Shown: piece by piece, positions 17,936 to 26,884 of the stretch
How positions within the stretch are numbered: position 1 is the stretch's first letter
Layout of the letters: every line of letters starts with the position of its first letter
Assembly (NCBI RefSeq): GCF_000711215.1
Contig: NZ_JOMF01000005.1
Coordinates: 124,001-188,000, forward strand
DNA from: Methanomicrobium mobile BP
Lineage (GTDB): Archaea > Halobacteriota > Methanomicrobia > Methanomicrobiales > Methanomicrobiaceae
Reading direction: 5' to 3'
Length of the DNA: 64,000 bases
The notes under the pieces: generated by a model
Seen by the model: only the letters and a program-made list of their open reading frames with translations
Told to the model about the DNA's origin: nothing
Database searches by the model: none
Position numbers and translations under genes: made by a program

Positions 17936-19663
17936 ATGGTAGGATATCTCAGAAAGGAACTGCTGGGTGCGGCTTTGGGGGATGAGCCGTGCGATATCGT
18001 ATTCAGGAACGCCAACGTCTTCAATCCGTTCTCGTGCACGTGGGAGCTATGCGATTTCGGCGTTAAAGACGGCATTGTTGTCGGTAAGGGCGATTATAAG
18101 GGAGAGGAGGAGACGGACCTCGGCGGCGCCAAAGTGATTCCTGGTCTTATCGAGGCGCATGTTCATATCGAAAGTTCACTGCTAACACCCGCCGAATACG
18201 GGCGTGTTATTCTTAAATGCGGCGTTACCACGGTTATTGCCGATCCTCACGAGATAGCGAACGTCTGCGGCAAGAAAGGCATAGAGTATATGATCTCCGA
18301 AGCCGAGAAGACAGCGGCGGATATATTTTTCATGCTCCCTTCCTGCGTTCCCGCTACTGCGTTTGACAAGGCGGGCGCGGTCTTGAACGCCGATGATCTG
18401 AAGGAGCTCTATGATTCGTATAATGTCGCAGACCGCGGTGAGAAATCCTCATCCCGCGGCGGCATCATCGGACTGGGCGAGATGATGAATTATCCCGGGG
18501 TTATCGGCGGCGACGAAGAGGTATTCCGAAAGCTGGCTCTCTGCGATATTCGCGACGGACACTGCCCGCATCTTTCGGGGAAAGTCCTCAATGCCTATGT
18601 AATGCAGGGTATAGGGAGCGACCACGAGTCCACGTCGTATGAGGAGGGTTATGAGAAGTTGAACAGCGGCATGCACATCCTTATCCGCGACAGCACCGCG
18701 GAGGACGGCTCGGGGCTGATCTCGCTTGTAAACCCCTATACGGCTTCGAGATGCATGTTTGCGACCGATGACCGCCATGTCGATTTTCTCTGCAGTGACG
18801 GCAGTATAGACGACTGCATACGAAATGCGATTGCACGCGGTCTTGCTCCGGATCTTGCCTACAGGATTGCGACGCTTTCGGCGGCGGAGTATTTCGGTCT
18901 CCATGACCGCGGTGCGCTTGTCGCCGGTAGGCTCGCCGATTTCTGTATAATAGATGAGTCTTCGCCGGAGAAGTTCAGGGTTGTAAAGACCTACAAACGC
19001 GGTATCGATACCGCAAAATTCGCTGATACACCGGTAAAGCCCGCCGTTTTGGACTCGGTCTTCGATATGCCGGAAATCAGCGTGTCCGACATTGCGCTTC
19101 CGAAGAGAAACGGCACTGCGCACGTTATCGGCATCGTGAAAGGGCAGATTATCACCGAAAATCTTCGGATGAATATCGATTCGGCGCAGATTCCCGATAT
19201 GCGGGAAGGTATCATCAAATGTGTTGTCTGCGGGCGGTACGGCACCGGCAAAATCGGAGTAGGGCTCGTTAAGGGTCTGGGTCTGGCAAAAGGCGCCATT
19301 GCCGTCTCGGTTTCGCACGATTCGCATAATGTGATTGCCGCAGGGTGCAGCGATGAGGAGATAGTCCGCGCTCTGAATCTGATTCGCGAGAACCGCGGCG
19401 GCATATCCTGTGTCTGCGGCGATGACGAGTGTGTTCTTCCGCTGTCCTGCGGCGCTCTCATGTCATATGATCCCTATGAGAAGGTGAATGAACAATTATG
19501 CGGCTTATATGAGGCACTTATAAAGATCTGCGTGCCCGATATAACCGACAGCCCGATTATTCATCTTTCGTTCTTGGCGCTGACCGTGATTCCGTCTCTC
19601 AAGATTACCGAACGCGGTCTCTTTGATGTCGAAGCTTTTTCCGATATAAATCTCTTTGAGTGA
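17936..19663 (+). CDS. ade: Adenine deaminase
   Basis: A 575-residue amidohydrolase that converts adenine to hypoxanthine in purine salvage. Metal-binding segments GLIEAHVHIESSLLTP and CGVTTVIADPHEIANVCG are typical of Ade, as are GLGEMMNYPGVI and the C-terminal SVSHDSHNVIAAG and LSFLALTVIPSLKIT. Length matches the family. The neighbours do not suggest an operon. Confidence 0.95.
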   Translation: MVGYLRKELLGAALGDEPCDIVFRNANVFNPFSCTWELCDFGVKDGIVVGKGDYKGEEETDLGGAKVIPGLIEAHVHIESSLLTPAEYGRVILKCGVTTVIADPHEIANVCGKKGIEYMISEAEKTAADIFFMLPSCVPATAFDKAGAVLNADDLKELYDSYNVADRGEKSSSRGGIIGLGEMMNYPGVIGGDEEVFRKLALCDIRDGHCPHLSGKVLNAYVMQGIGSDHESTSYEEGYEKLNSGMHILIRDSTAEDGSGLISLVNPYTASRCMFATDDRHVDFLCSDGSIDDCIRNAIARGLAPDLAYRIATLSAAEYFGLHDRGALVAGRLADFCIIDESSPEKFRVVKTYKRGIDTAKFADTPVKPAVLDSVFDMPEISVSDIALPKRNGTAHVIGIVKGQIITENLRMNIDSAQIPDMREGIIKCVVCGRYGTGKIGVGLVKGLGLAKGAIAVSVSHDSHNVIAAGCSDEEIVRALNLIRENRGGISCVCGDDECVLPLSCGALMSYDPYEKVNEQLCGLYEALIKICVPDITDSPIIHLSFLALTVIPSLKITERGLFDVEAFSDINLFE

Positions 19664-21148
19664 ATTTTCGGATTCCCGTTTTTTATTTTATTCCTGATTT
19701 ATAGTCGGTTAGTTGCCTGTTTACTTTTCTGTCGGTCTTGTGCACCCTTTTCATTGCGGTTATTGACTGTATTTGTGATTATGCAACCGGTTTTTATAAA
19801 CCTACATGCGGTTTATGTATATGTCAAAAATGTGGACAAATTTGATTTTGTTCGCATACTATCTAACAATATATGCGGTAAATTGTGTTATTTTTGCTTT
19901 TTTTGGTCCTGTGTGATCTGCCTGATGAACTATTGTCGGATAATACCGATTTCAACTTGTATTCCGGTAAAATTGGGTCGGTGTGAACAGGGTTGTGAAG
20001 TGGGCGTGTGTGATGGGGTGCGAGTGTATGTAATGAGGCTTTTTCGCCAGCGGGCAACAATGCTGGCAGCAGATCGGGGCAGTATATCAATGGCTGATAT
20101 ATCTTTAATTAAAGAGTGACACTTCGAGGATCGGAAGCTCGTGATCTCTGTAATGCCGGTCGGCATTTTGCCGTGTTTACAAACTCCGGATAGTCGGGTG
20201 TGCAATCCGCGTTTTGGACTTCATTGAAGCAACATGGTGCTGCTCGTTTTGATCTCAGTATATTGTTCGGATGCAGTTATCGGGTCATCGGAGCATCGGT
20301 TCTGATTAATCTCATTTTGGAATGTCTGTGTATGTATGTTTATGTATGATTGTTCTGTGTTTTCCTGTCGCAGCTAATATTCTCATGTCAGTTTATGTTT
20401 GTATGGTTGACAGATACATATTCTTTCAAAGTGTATGCTTGTCGCTCATCGCGTTTATTCTCCTGTTTATCGTATTTTTGCTCCTTTTTTTGGATTTTCC
20501 TGCTTCCATCCATACGTCATTACTTCTTCATCTCTATTTCCGTTTCGAATCACGGCTCTTATCTGATTTGCCTGTTTTGTCTTTCGGCAGCGCTGTATAA
20601 TGGCTGAATTCCTCTGTCGTGTCGTGTGTGGGTGCCGTCGCCGAAGCCGATATCTCTCAAGCTTACGTGTCGCACGTCGCGGTTGAGGGTCGGCATGTAT
20701 CTGCTTTCTTTCAAAAAAATCTCAAAAACTCTTTGAATTTTGACATTTGCTAAGTCGATAATCTGCGTTTTATTTGTCTTTTTGACCATGATATGCTGTT
20801 ATTTTCAAGGATTCAGTAAATATGTAAAAAATTGTCATAAACCATATGTTGGTTTATATAACCTTGATGAGTCGGGATCGTTTTACGACGCCATTTTTCG
20901 GTATTTGGCAATATCGTTCCGATACCTTTTCGGCACTTTTCCAATCTCTTTCAATACCGATGCAATATCGATTCAACATCGTGTCATTGCCGTTTCAAAA
21001 TCAATACCCGAACATTTCAATCGAATTTCAATGTCGCGGGATAATGTAACTGGCGAAAATGCGTGGAAATGCGTAAAAAATCGGATATTCGACGAATAAT
21101 CGCCGAATGAAATGCGGGTATAGATGGTTCAGACCCGCTGAGGCTCAC
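19664..21148. other. 1.48 kb without a convincing gene
   Basis: Several small open frames exist but none has a recognisable domain, a good ribosome-binding site or family-like composition. Two TATA-like sites inside short inverted repeats are seen (GGTTTTTATAAACC near 19790 and GGTTTATATAACC near 20850), so untranslated RNAs could start there. A TGTATGTATGTTTATGTATG run occurs near 20330. At about 20950-21030 variants of CAATATCG and TTTCAATA recur. A GC-richer block near 20620-20700 reads on the minus strand with codon use like the neighbouring genes and may be a gene remnant. Confidence 0.5.
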
Positions 21149-22039
21149 TCACAGAAGCAGATGTCCTGCGAAGATACTTAAGAGAAGTATCAGAACGGGC
21201 TGGTGAATCAGATAGATTATCAGTGAGTTCTGCCCTAATCGGATGAGCAGGGCGGCAGTCTTCCGCGGCACCCGCGGTGCAAGGGGTACCGAAGCGGAGG
21301 AGGAAATGTCTGCGCCGGAAGGGAGATCGGATGGGGGGTTTTCGGACGGCGTCAATGCGAGTGTCCCGGCAATCTCCGTGAATCTGCCGTTGCGGCGCAT
21401 TCCCTGCGGGTATAGATAAGCGGCGATTGCGATGCCGATGAGGAAAACGCCGAACCACGGGAGAAGGGGTTCATAGTCTACGGAATAGAAGTAACTCGGC
21501 GTTATCCCGAGAGGAATAAGGAGCGGGGCAGGGAACGTCTGCGGGATATTGAATTGGATATCGCGGATAAGGAAACCCGCGACAATGACGGCAGCGCCGA
21601 TAATCAGATTATAACACCTAAAGCGCATGAAGAGCGGCGACAGGATTATCGAAAGACCGATGAGGTGAAGGATGCCGAAGACTATCCACCCGTCGCCGAT
21701 GACGAGGAAAGTGACAATCGATATTCCGATGCCGACGGCAAAGATAAAAATACCGCGTTTGAGCGATTTAATCCGGCAGTCTTTTTCCGAAAGGCGCTTT
21801 TTTGCCCGCTCGTTGCTGATGTATGCCGAAATTCCCGCGACGGCAACGAAGATGATCGCGGTCGTATACCCGAATATCCTCCAGAAGCCCTCGGATACGT
21901 TCACCGGCGCTATCGCAAAGTAATTCAGGTCAAAGAGAAGATGAAACCAGACCATCATGACAATGGCAATGCCGCGGAGAAGATCTATCTCAAAGTATCG
22001 TGAGGGTGCAGGCGATATCTCAGCGGCATTGGTTTGCAT
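21149..22039 (-). CDS. DUF1624 / heparan-acetyltransferase-like membrane protein
   Basis: A 296-residue membrane protein with about eight hydrophobic segments and the opening YFEIDLLRGIAIVMMVWFHLLFDL, typical of the DUF1624 family related to HGSNAT acyltransferases. The His in the first membrane segment and the C-terminal NSLIIYLIHQPVLILLL are family features. Probably transfers acyl groups across the membrane to a surface glycan or lipid; substrate unknown. A hydrophilic loop of about 40 residues before the last membrane segment is unusual. Confidence 0.8.
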   Translation of the reverse strand: MQTNAAEISPAPSRYFEIDLLRGIAIVMMVWFHLLFDLNYFAIAPVNVSEGFWRIFGYTTAIIFVAVAGISAYISNERAKKRLSEKDCRIKSLKRGIFIFAVGIGISIVTFLVIGDGWIVFGILHLIGLSIILSPLFMRFRCYNLIIGAAVIVAGFLIRDIQFNIPQTFPAPLLIPLGITPSYFYSVDYEPLLPWFGVFLIGIAIAAYLYPQGMRRNGRFTEIAGTLALTPSENPPSDLPSGADISSSASVPLAPRVPRKTAALLIRLGQNSLIIYLIHQPVLILLLSIFAGHLLL

Positions 22040-22126
22040 ACACTATCTTGGATCTTATCCGTATTTGCATATTGCATTTGCATCCGAAAGCACACTATAT
22101 AATATTGTTAATTCAAATCTGCTATT

Positions 22127-23026
22127 ATGAGCGAAGGTGCGGAACGGATTGCGTATGAACGGATCGCGGACGGAGATATTGCGGACGAACACATAATAGA
22201 GGCAGTCGGAAGAGCGAGAATTACAATCCGAGACGGCAAAGTGGTCTCGGTGGAGCCGCCGGCAATAAAAGGATGCCCGCTTGCTAAGCGATTCATGTAT
22301 CCGGTCTCGGATATGACAGCGGATGAGATAAAAAAGAACATCGAGAGAAGAATCGCCGATTTCGGCATGTGCACGCCGCAGCGTAAAGTTCTCTCGGATG
22401 ACGACTTTGTGCTCTTCGGAGCCTCGGAACTTCTAAACTCAGCATTGGCGGCGGGAATCATCGACTGCGCAGTTCTCGCCTGCGACGGCGCCGGAACGGT
22501 AGTTGCCGCAAACCCAAGATTGATTCAGGGCATCGGCGGAAAAATATCGGGAATCGTGAAGACAACCGCATATCCCGAGGTAATTGCGAGGATTGAAGCC
22601 AACGGCGGTCATGTCGTCTTCTCCGACGGCAGACTCGACGCCTTCCGGGGATGCCGTAAGGCATATGAACTCGGTTACGGGAAGGTCGCCGTGACGGTTG
22701 CGCTTGTCGACGATGCCGAAAAGATTCGTGCGGCATATCCGGACGCGGTCATAATCTGTGTTCATACAACTGGACACGGCAGGGAAAATGCCGAAAAACT
22801 CGCGGAAACATGCGATCTTATATTTGCCTGCGCATCGGCGACAATCCGCGATGTCGCGGGCAGCAGGGCGCTGGTTCAGGGCGGCACCGGAGTGCCCGTC
22901 TTTGCCATGACACAGAAGGGTAAGGATATAATCCTTGAAAAGATTCGGACTACAAAGATGCAGGTCATGATAAAGGGAAACAAACTCCCAATGAATCTCG
23001 GCAGCGAACCCGAACCGCTTATCTGA
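22127..23026 (+). CDS. Methanogenesis marker protein 8
   Basis: A 299-residue protein of the DUF2099 / methanogenesis marker 8 family, found essentially in methanogens. Characteristic segments are DEHIIEAVGRARITIRDGKVVSVEPP, CPLAKRF, RIADFGMCTPQRKVL, FGASELLNSALAAGIIDCAVLACDGAGTVVA (quoted in part) and HTTGHGRENAEKLAE. Conserved Cys residues suggest a cofactor or metal role, but no biochemical function is established. It is followed after 93 bases by the ornithine cyclodeaminase-like gene in the same direction. Confidence 0.88.
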   Translation: MSEGAERIAYERIADGDIADEHIIEAVGRARITIRDGKVVSVEPPAIKGCPLAKRFMYPVSDMTADEIKKNIERRIADFGMCTPQRKVLSDDDFVLFGASELLNSALAAGIIDCAVLACDGAGTVVAANPRLIQGIGGKISGIVKTTAYPEVIARIEANGGHVVFSDGRLDAFRGCRKAYELGYGKVAVTVALVDDAEKIRAAYPDAVIICVHTTGHGRENAEKLAETCDLIFACASATIRDVAGSRALVQGGTGVPVFAMTQKGKDIILEKIRTTKMQVMIKGNKLPMNLGSEPEPLI

Positions 23027-23119
23027 CGACCCCAAAATCTCGACGGAATTCAACGTAAATCAGGTTATTTACAACATTCACGGCAAAAGATAATAGTTTA
23101 CGGAGTCAATATAATAGGC

Positions 23120-24337
23120 ATGGAAGCGTCACGTGAGATTGAACTCAAGGGACATATCATAGATTCGGGTCTTATCACCCGCGTTTATGATAAGGTCTAT
23201 GACATGAGCGGCAATGTCGAGGTAACCCAATTCGACATAGGGAAGCATAAGACGGATCCGAGCTACGCGAGGCTGATTATCAGCGCCGAAAGCGAAGCGG
23301 AACTGGACAATATATTAAGCGAACTTCACCGCCTCGGAGCCTCCGTTCCGGAAGTCGAGAATGTCACTCTCGAAACGGCGGAAGGCGACAGAATTTTACC
23401 TCACGGCTTCTATTCAACCACGCATCATCCTACGTTCATAAAATACGACGATAACTGGATTACGGTCGAAAATATCGAGATGGACTGTCATATCGTCGTC
23501 GACGAGAAAGCAAAGCGTGCATTCTGCATTCCGCTTGCGAAGATAAAGAAGGGTGACAGAGTAGTCATCGGCGACCGCGGCGTAAGGATTACGCCTCCCG
23601 AGCGTTCCCGTTCGGTGAACGTCTTCGAATTCATGCAGAATACGGTCTCTTCGGAGCGTCCCAGCGAGACCATCATCAAGAAGATTGCCGTTGAGATGAA
23701 AGAGATAAAGGCAAGAGGAGGCAAGATTGCCATTGTCGGCGGTCCCGCGATTGTTCATACAAGGGCGGCGCCTTCGCTTGCGGAGATTATCAGAAACGGA
23801 TACATCGACGTTCTTTTCGCCGGCAACGCCCTTGCGACGCACGATATCGAATACAACCTCTACGGAACGTCGCTCGGCATGAACCTCGATACGGGAACGC
23901 TTGCTGTCGGCGGTCACAGACACCACATCTCGACCATCAGCGAGGTAATCAGGGCGGGCTCAATCAAGAACGCGGTCGAATGCGGGCTTATCAAGAAAGG
24001 TATCATGTATGAGTGCGTAAAGAACAATGTCCCGTTCGTTCTTGCAGGCTCGATACGCGATGACGGACCGCTTCCCGATGTCATCACCGATACCATGGTT
24101 GCGCAGGACACCATGAGAAAGCACCTTCACGGCGTCGATATGGTCATTATGATAGGCACGCTTCTGCACTCGATTGCGGTCGGCAACTGTCTGCCCTCAT
24201 ATGTCAAGACCATCTGCGTGGATATCAACCCCGCTTCCGTCACAAAGCTCAATGACCGCGGTTCTTCGCAGGCAATCGGAGTTGTAAGCGATGCCGGCGC
24301 ATTCCTGCCGCTTCTTGCGAAGTATCTGCGCGAATAA
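23120..24337 (+). CDS. Archaeal ornithine cyclodeaminase family (TIGR00300, nickel-pincer type)
   Basis: A 405-residue protein of the TIGR00300 LOR/SDH-related family. The N-terminal domain ([18 protein letters not shown]...[18 protein letters not shown] in part) and the C-terminal Rossmann-like domain ([37 protein letters not shown]) are clear. Members from methanogens have been described as ornithine cyclodeaminases making proline, and the family is annotated as depending on a nickel-pincer nucleotide. The activity here is inferred from family only. Confidence 0.85.
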   Translation: MEASREIELKGHIIDSGLITRVYDKVYDMSGNVEVTQFDIGKHKTDPSYARLIISAESEAELDNILSELHRLGASVPEVENVTLETAEGDRILPHGFYSTTHHPTFIKYDDNWITVENIEMDCHIVVDEKAKRAFCIPLAKIKKGDRVVIGDRGVRITPPERSRSVNVFEFMQNTVSSERPSETIIKKIAVEMKEIKARGGKIAIVGGPAIVHTRAAPSLAEIIRNGYIDVLFAGNALATHDIEYNLYGTSLGMNLDTGTLAVGGHRHHISTISEVIRAGSIKNAVECGLIKKGIMYECVKNNVPFVLAGSIRDDGPLPDVITDTMVAQDTMRKHLHGVDMVIMIGTLLHSIAVGNCLPSYVKTICVDINPASVTKLNDRGSSQAIGVVSDAGAFLPLLAKYLRE

Positions 24338-24356
24338 GCCCGTGAACCGAATAAAT

Positions 24357-24385
24357 ATCCCGAATACCCGGGATACCTTTTTTTT
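24357..24385 (+). terminator. Hairpin plus T-run after the ornithine cyclodeaminase gene
   Basis: ATCCCG and CGGGAT form a six-base-pair stem around a six-base loop, followed by eight T. It sits 20 bases after the stop codon of the plus-strand gene and before the convergent NifX-like gene. A T-run suffices for archaeal termination; the stem makes it resemble a bacterial intrinsic terminator. Confidence 0.6.
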
Positions 24386-24432
24386 GCAGAATTTGCGTGA
24401 AAATAATAAAAGAGATTAATGAATAAAAGAGA

Positions 24433-24801
24433 TTAGTGGCATCCGCAGGAGCAGTCGTGACCGTCGTCATGCTCTTTGCAGTTTGCGTCCGTGCATCTTG
24501 AGAGTCTGCCTGCGGCAAATTCTTCGGCGGCTTTGTCTGCACTGCCCGTTATTCCGCTGTAGAGTCTGATTCCGTTCGCTTCAATCAGGTTTTTGGCTCC
24601 GTTTCCGAGACCGCCGCAGATGAGGGCGTCGATATTCTCTTCTTTGAGGAAGTTGACGATATCCCCGTGACCTCTTCCTCCCGTGTCCTTTACCGTTGAA
24701 GATATGATTTTGCCGTCGCTAATCTCGTAGATCTTGAATTCTTCCGTCTTTCCGAAGTGCCCGAAGACTTCTCCGTCGCTGAAGGTTACTGCAAGTTTCA
24801 T
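24433..24801 (-). CDS. NifX/NifB-family iron-molybdenum cofactor-binding-like protein
   Basis: A 122-residue protein of the dinitrogenase iron-molybdenum-cofactor family. It opens MKLAVTFSDGEVFGHFGKTEEFKIYEI and has the GGLGNGAKNLIEANGIRLYSG core. The C-terminus is a metal-binding-like tail with CTDANC and a His/Cys cluster DDGHDCSCGCH. Many methanogens carry several such small proteins not linked to nitrogenase, so a general iron-sulfur or metal carrier is more likely than nitrogen fixation. A double palindrome lies upstream of its TATA-like sequence. Confidence 0.88.
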   Translation of the reverse strand: MKLAVTFSDGEVFGHFGKTEEFKIYEISDGKIISSTVKDTGGRGHGDIVNFLKEENIDALICGGLGNGAKNLIEANGIRLYSGITGSADKAAEEFAAGRLSRCTDANCKEHDDGHDCSCGCH

Positions 24802-24923
24802 TTTACTACCTGATTTTTAAGTTATGTCCCGAGATGTCTTGAGTGTTGTGCTTTATGCGGTTGAGTTTTTTCGGGTTGGTCGTTTTTAGATTTCAAAATA
24901 TATTGTCCGAAGTTTATGTTACC

Positions 24924-24982
24924 AAAATGTGTACAGTGTACACATTTTTGGATCCAAAAATGTGTACGGTGTACACATTTTT
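24924..24982. promoter_or_regulatory. Double palindromic operator between divergent genes
   Basis: Two perfect inverted repeats. The first is AAAATGTGTAC, AGT, GTACACATTTT at 24924-24948. The second is AAAAATGTGTAC, GGT, GTACACATTTTT at 24956-24982. Their centres are 33 bases apart, about three helical turns, and the junction TTTTTGGATCCAAAAA is itself palindromic. They lie upstream of both the NifX-like gene (start 24801) and the LOG gene (start 25047), so a dimeric regulator pair controlling both is likely. The regulator is not identified. Confidence 0.8.
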
Positions 24983-25046
24983 CTACTTTAATCTCATATG
25001 CATTAAATAAGTAATACATAATTAAGTAAAACAAATCCGGGGAAAT

Positions 25047-25625
25047 ATGACAGTCACGTCAGGCAGATCATGCAAAAAAATAATCGCGGTAATCGGCGAT
25101 GCCAAAGTGCCCGCCGGTTCGGAAAAATACGAGCTGGCACGCGAATTGGGGTGTCGGCTTATAGACGAGGGATATCGCGTGATGACGGGCGGAATCGCCG
25201 GAGTAATGGAAGGCGTCTCAAAAGGGGCAAAGGAGTCGGAGAATTACACATGCGGTTCGACAATCGGCATCCTGCCCGGATTTGACCCGGGTAAAGCCAA
25301 CCCGTATGTCGATACGCCGATTGCCTGCGGACTTGACATAGCGCGAAACACCATCATAGTGAACTCGGATGCGGTTGTCGCAATCGGCGGCGGTGCGGGG
25401 ACGCTTTCGGAGATAGCGTTCGCGTGGCAGCTTTACAGGCTCATCATCGGATACCGCATCGAGGGCTGGAGCGGAAAGCTTGCGGATACGCGAATCGACT
25501 GGAGGGTCAGATATCCCGATATTCCCGATGACCGCGTTTACGGTGTGGATAGCGCCGATGAGGTAATGGAGCACTTAAACAGACTTTTGCCGCTTTACAA
25601 CATACGGCATACCAGAATACCATAA
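25047..25625 (+). CDS. LOG / TIGR00725 family Rossmann protein
   Basis: A 192-residue protein of the lysine-decarboxylase-like (LOG) superfamily, TIGR00725 branch. The nucleotide-binding opening IIAVIGDAKVPAG, the MTGGIAGVMEGVSKGAKE segment and the family motif GGGAGTLSEIAFAW are visible. Relatives include cytokinin phosphoribohydrolases acting on nucleoside monophosphates; the archaeal substrate is unknown. It has the double palindrome and a TATA-like ATTAAATAAG close upstream. Confidence 0.85.
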   Translation: MTVTSGRSCKKIIAVIGDAKVPAGSEKYELARELGCRLIDEGYRVMTGGIAGVMEGVSKGAKESENYTCGSTIGILPGFDPGKANPYVDTPIACGLDIARNTIIVNSDAVVAIGGGAGTLSEIAFAWQLYRLIIGYRIEGWSGKLADTRIDWRVRYPDIPDDRVYGVDSADEVMEHLNRLLPLYNIRHTRIP

Positions 25626-25732
25626 ATCTTAAACGGCGACCGTTCCGATAAAAATGCAATGAATAATAAATGAAATGTATAAAATAAACGGATAAAAAAT
25701 CGAAATTGAAAAAAATGTAAATATGCCGCCAA

Positions 25733-26728
25733 TCAGTGAGTCAGCGGCATGCAAAACGGCTTTTCTTCCTTAAGGACAAATTCCCATTCGTTCTTGCAGT
25801 CGCAGCCTTTTTCGTAAAGCATCTTCAGCATCTCGGTATCGCCCGAGAGTGAATACTCCCTTATGGCGTCGACAATCTCGTAATCGCATTTTCCGCAGTT
25901 GTGAGGACCGCGTTTTTTGCCGCCGGCAACAGGGTCGCAGAGGACATGGGTGCCCGCTTCAATAAGCACTTTAAGGACGCTCCACAGATATGGCGGTCTG
26001 TATGCGTTCTGTTTCCAGAGTTTCTCGACCTCGGTCATGTTCTGGATATTGCAGAGATTCATCGAGATTATGTCCGAATACGGGATTACGTCCCGAATCG
26101 AGCTTTGCATGTCGTTCATTGCCTCAAGTTCGGTGAGATACGGCGGTTTCATCATGAGGTATGTCTTGGTTCCGCATCCGGCATTGCGTGCCTGAGAGAC
26201 CGCGGTTTTGAAATCCTCGAAGGTATGACCCTTATCTATGCATTTTTCGCGGATGAAGTCGTTTGAGGTCTCAAGTCCCATGGCGACGTAAAGCGGCGTC
26301 TTTTGCGAGCCGTCGTCGATTATTTCTCTGAATCCTTCAAGAATATCGGATTTCACACACTCGGTTCTGGATTCGGCAATAATGGTTTTGCCGCGGAACG
26401 CCGCACCGATTGCATCCCGCGCCGCAGGGGGCACTTCGTTTGAATCGAAGAAACTGCCGGATGTGAATATCTTAATCAGCGGAAATTTCTCGATTTTGTA
26501 TTCCGAGAGCACATAAGCAAGCTGCCTTTTGATATTCTCCGTGAGTTCGTCGCATGTTACGTTGCGGTAGCGCTCGCTTTTGTAACCGCACATTGTGCAG
26601 CGGTTCCACGAGCAGCCGCCGGATTTGAAGATAATCGTCAGGCAGTCGATTATTTCTCCGTTGTGAGTCTCTTTTCCCGACCAGCATGCAAGCGGTTTTT
26701 CGACTCGGTCGCCGTATTCGGATCTCAT
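25733..26728 (-). CDS. RaSEA, archaeosine biosynthesis radical SAM protein
   Basis: A 331-residue radical-SAM protein of the TIGR01210 family, now known as RaSEA, which works with ArcS to convert lysine-modified preQ0 into archaeosine at tRNA position 15. The cluster motif is CSWNRCTMCGY (C-x4-C-x2-C), with KIFTSGSFFDSNEV and YVAMGLETSNDFIREKC further on. The C-terminus has the Cys residues HNCGKCDYE and CDCKNEWEF. ArcS is not seen in the window. Confidence 0.88.
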   Translation of the reverse strand: MRSEYGDRVEKPLACWSGKETHNGEIIDCLTIIFKSGGCSWNRCTMCGYKSERYRNVTCDELTENIKRQLAYVLSEYKIEKFPLIKIFTSGSFFDSNEVPPAARDAIGAAFRGKTIIAESRTECVKSDILEGFREIIDDGSQKTPLYVAMGLETSNDFIREKCIDKGHTFEDFKTAVSQARNAGCGTKTYLMMKPPYLTELEAMNDMQSSIRDVIPYSDIISMNLCNIQNMTEVEKLWKQNAYRPPYLWSVLKVLIEAGTHVLCDPVAGGKKRGPHNCGKCDYEIVDAIREYSLSGDTEMLKMLYEKGCDCKNEWEFVLKEEKPFCMPLTH

Positions 26729-26884
26729 TTATGTCAGTATAATTTGATCTGCGATATGAAAACAATTTGCAGGCGGCGACTGCGACAACGCATATCCCGT
26801 AGTATCGTATCCCTGCAAAGATCGTGGAAAGAACTGCGAATAGAGAGCAACTCTGAAAATGTCAGAAAGGATATATGTACAAAG

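Noticed and set aside
19754-20119. Plus-strand frame of 121 codons in the gene-poor region
   Set aside because: Cys- and Val-rich with no domain, no ribosome-binding site and start within a TATA-like region.
20740-21099. Plus-strand frame of 119 codons in the gene-poor region
   Set aside because: Hydrophobic start could be a signal peptide, but the rest reads through repetitive TTTCAATA sequence and resembles nothing.
24433-24801. Nitrogen-fixation gene suggested by the NifX resemblance
   Set aside because: No nif genes nearby; this small family is widespread in methanogens as general metal-cluster proteins.
24822-25034. Minus-strand frame of 70 codons covering the double palindrome
   Set aside because: Its repeated CVHxTHF pattern is just the translation of the palindromes; no ribosome-binding site and no family resemblance.
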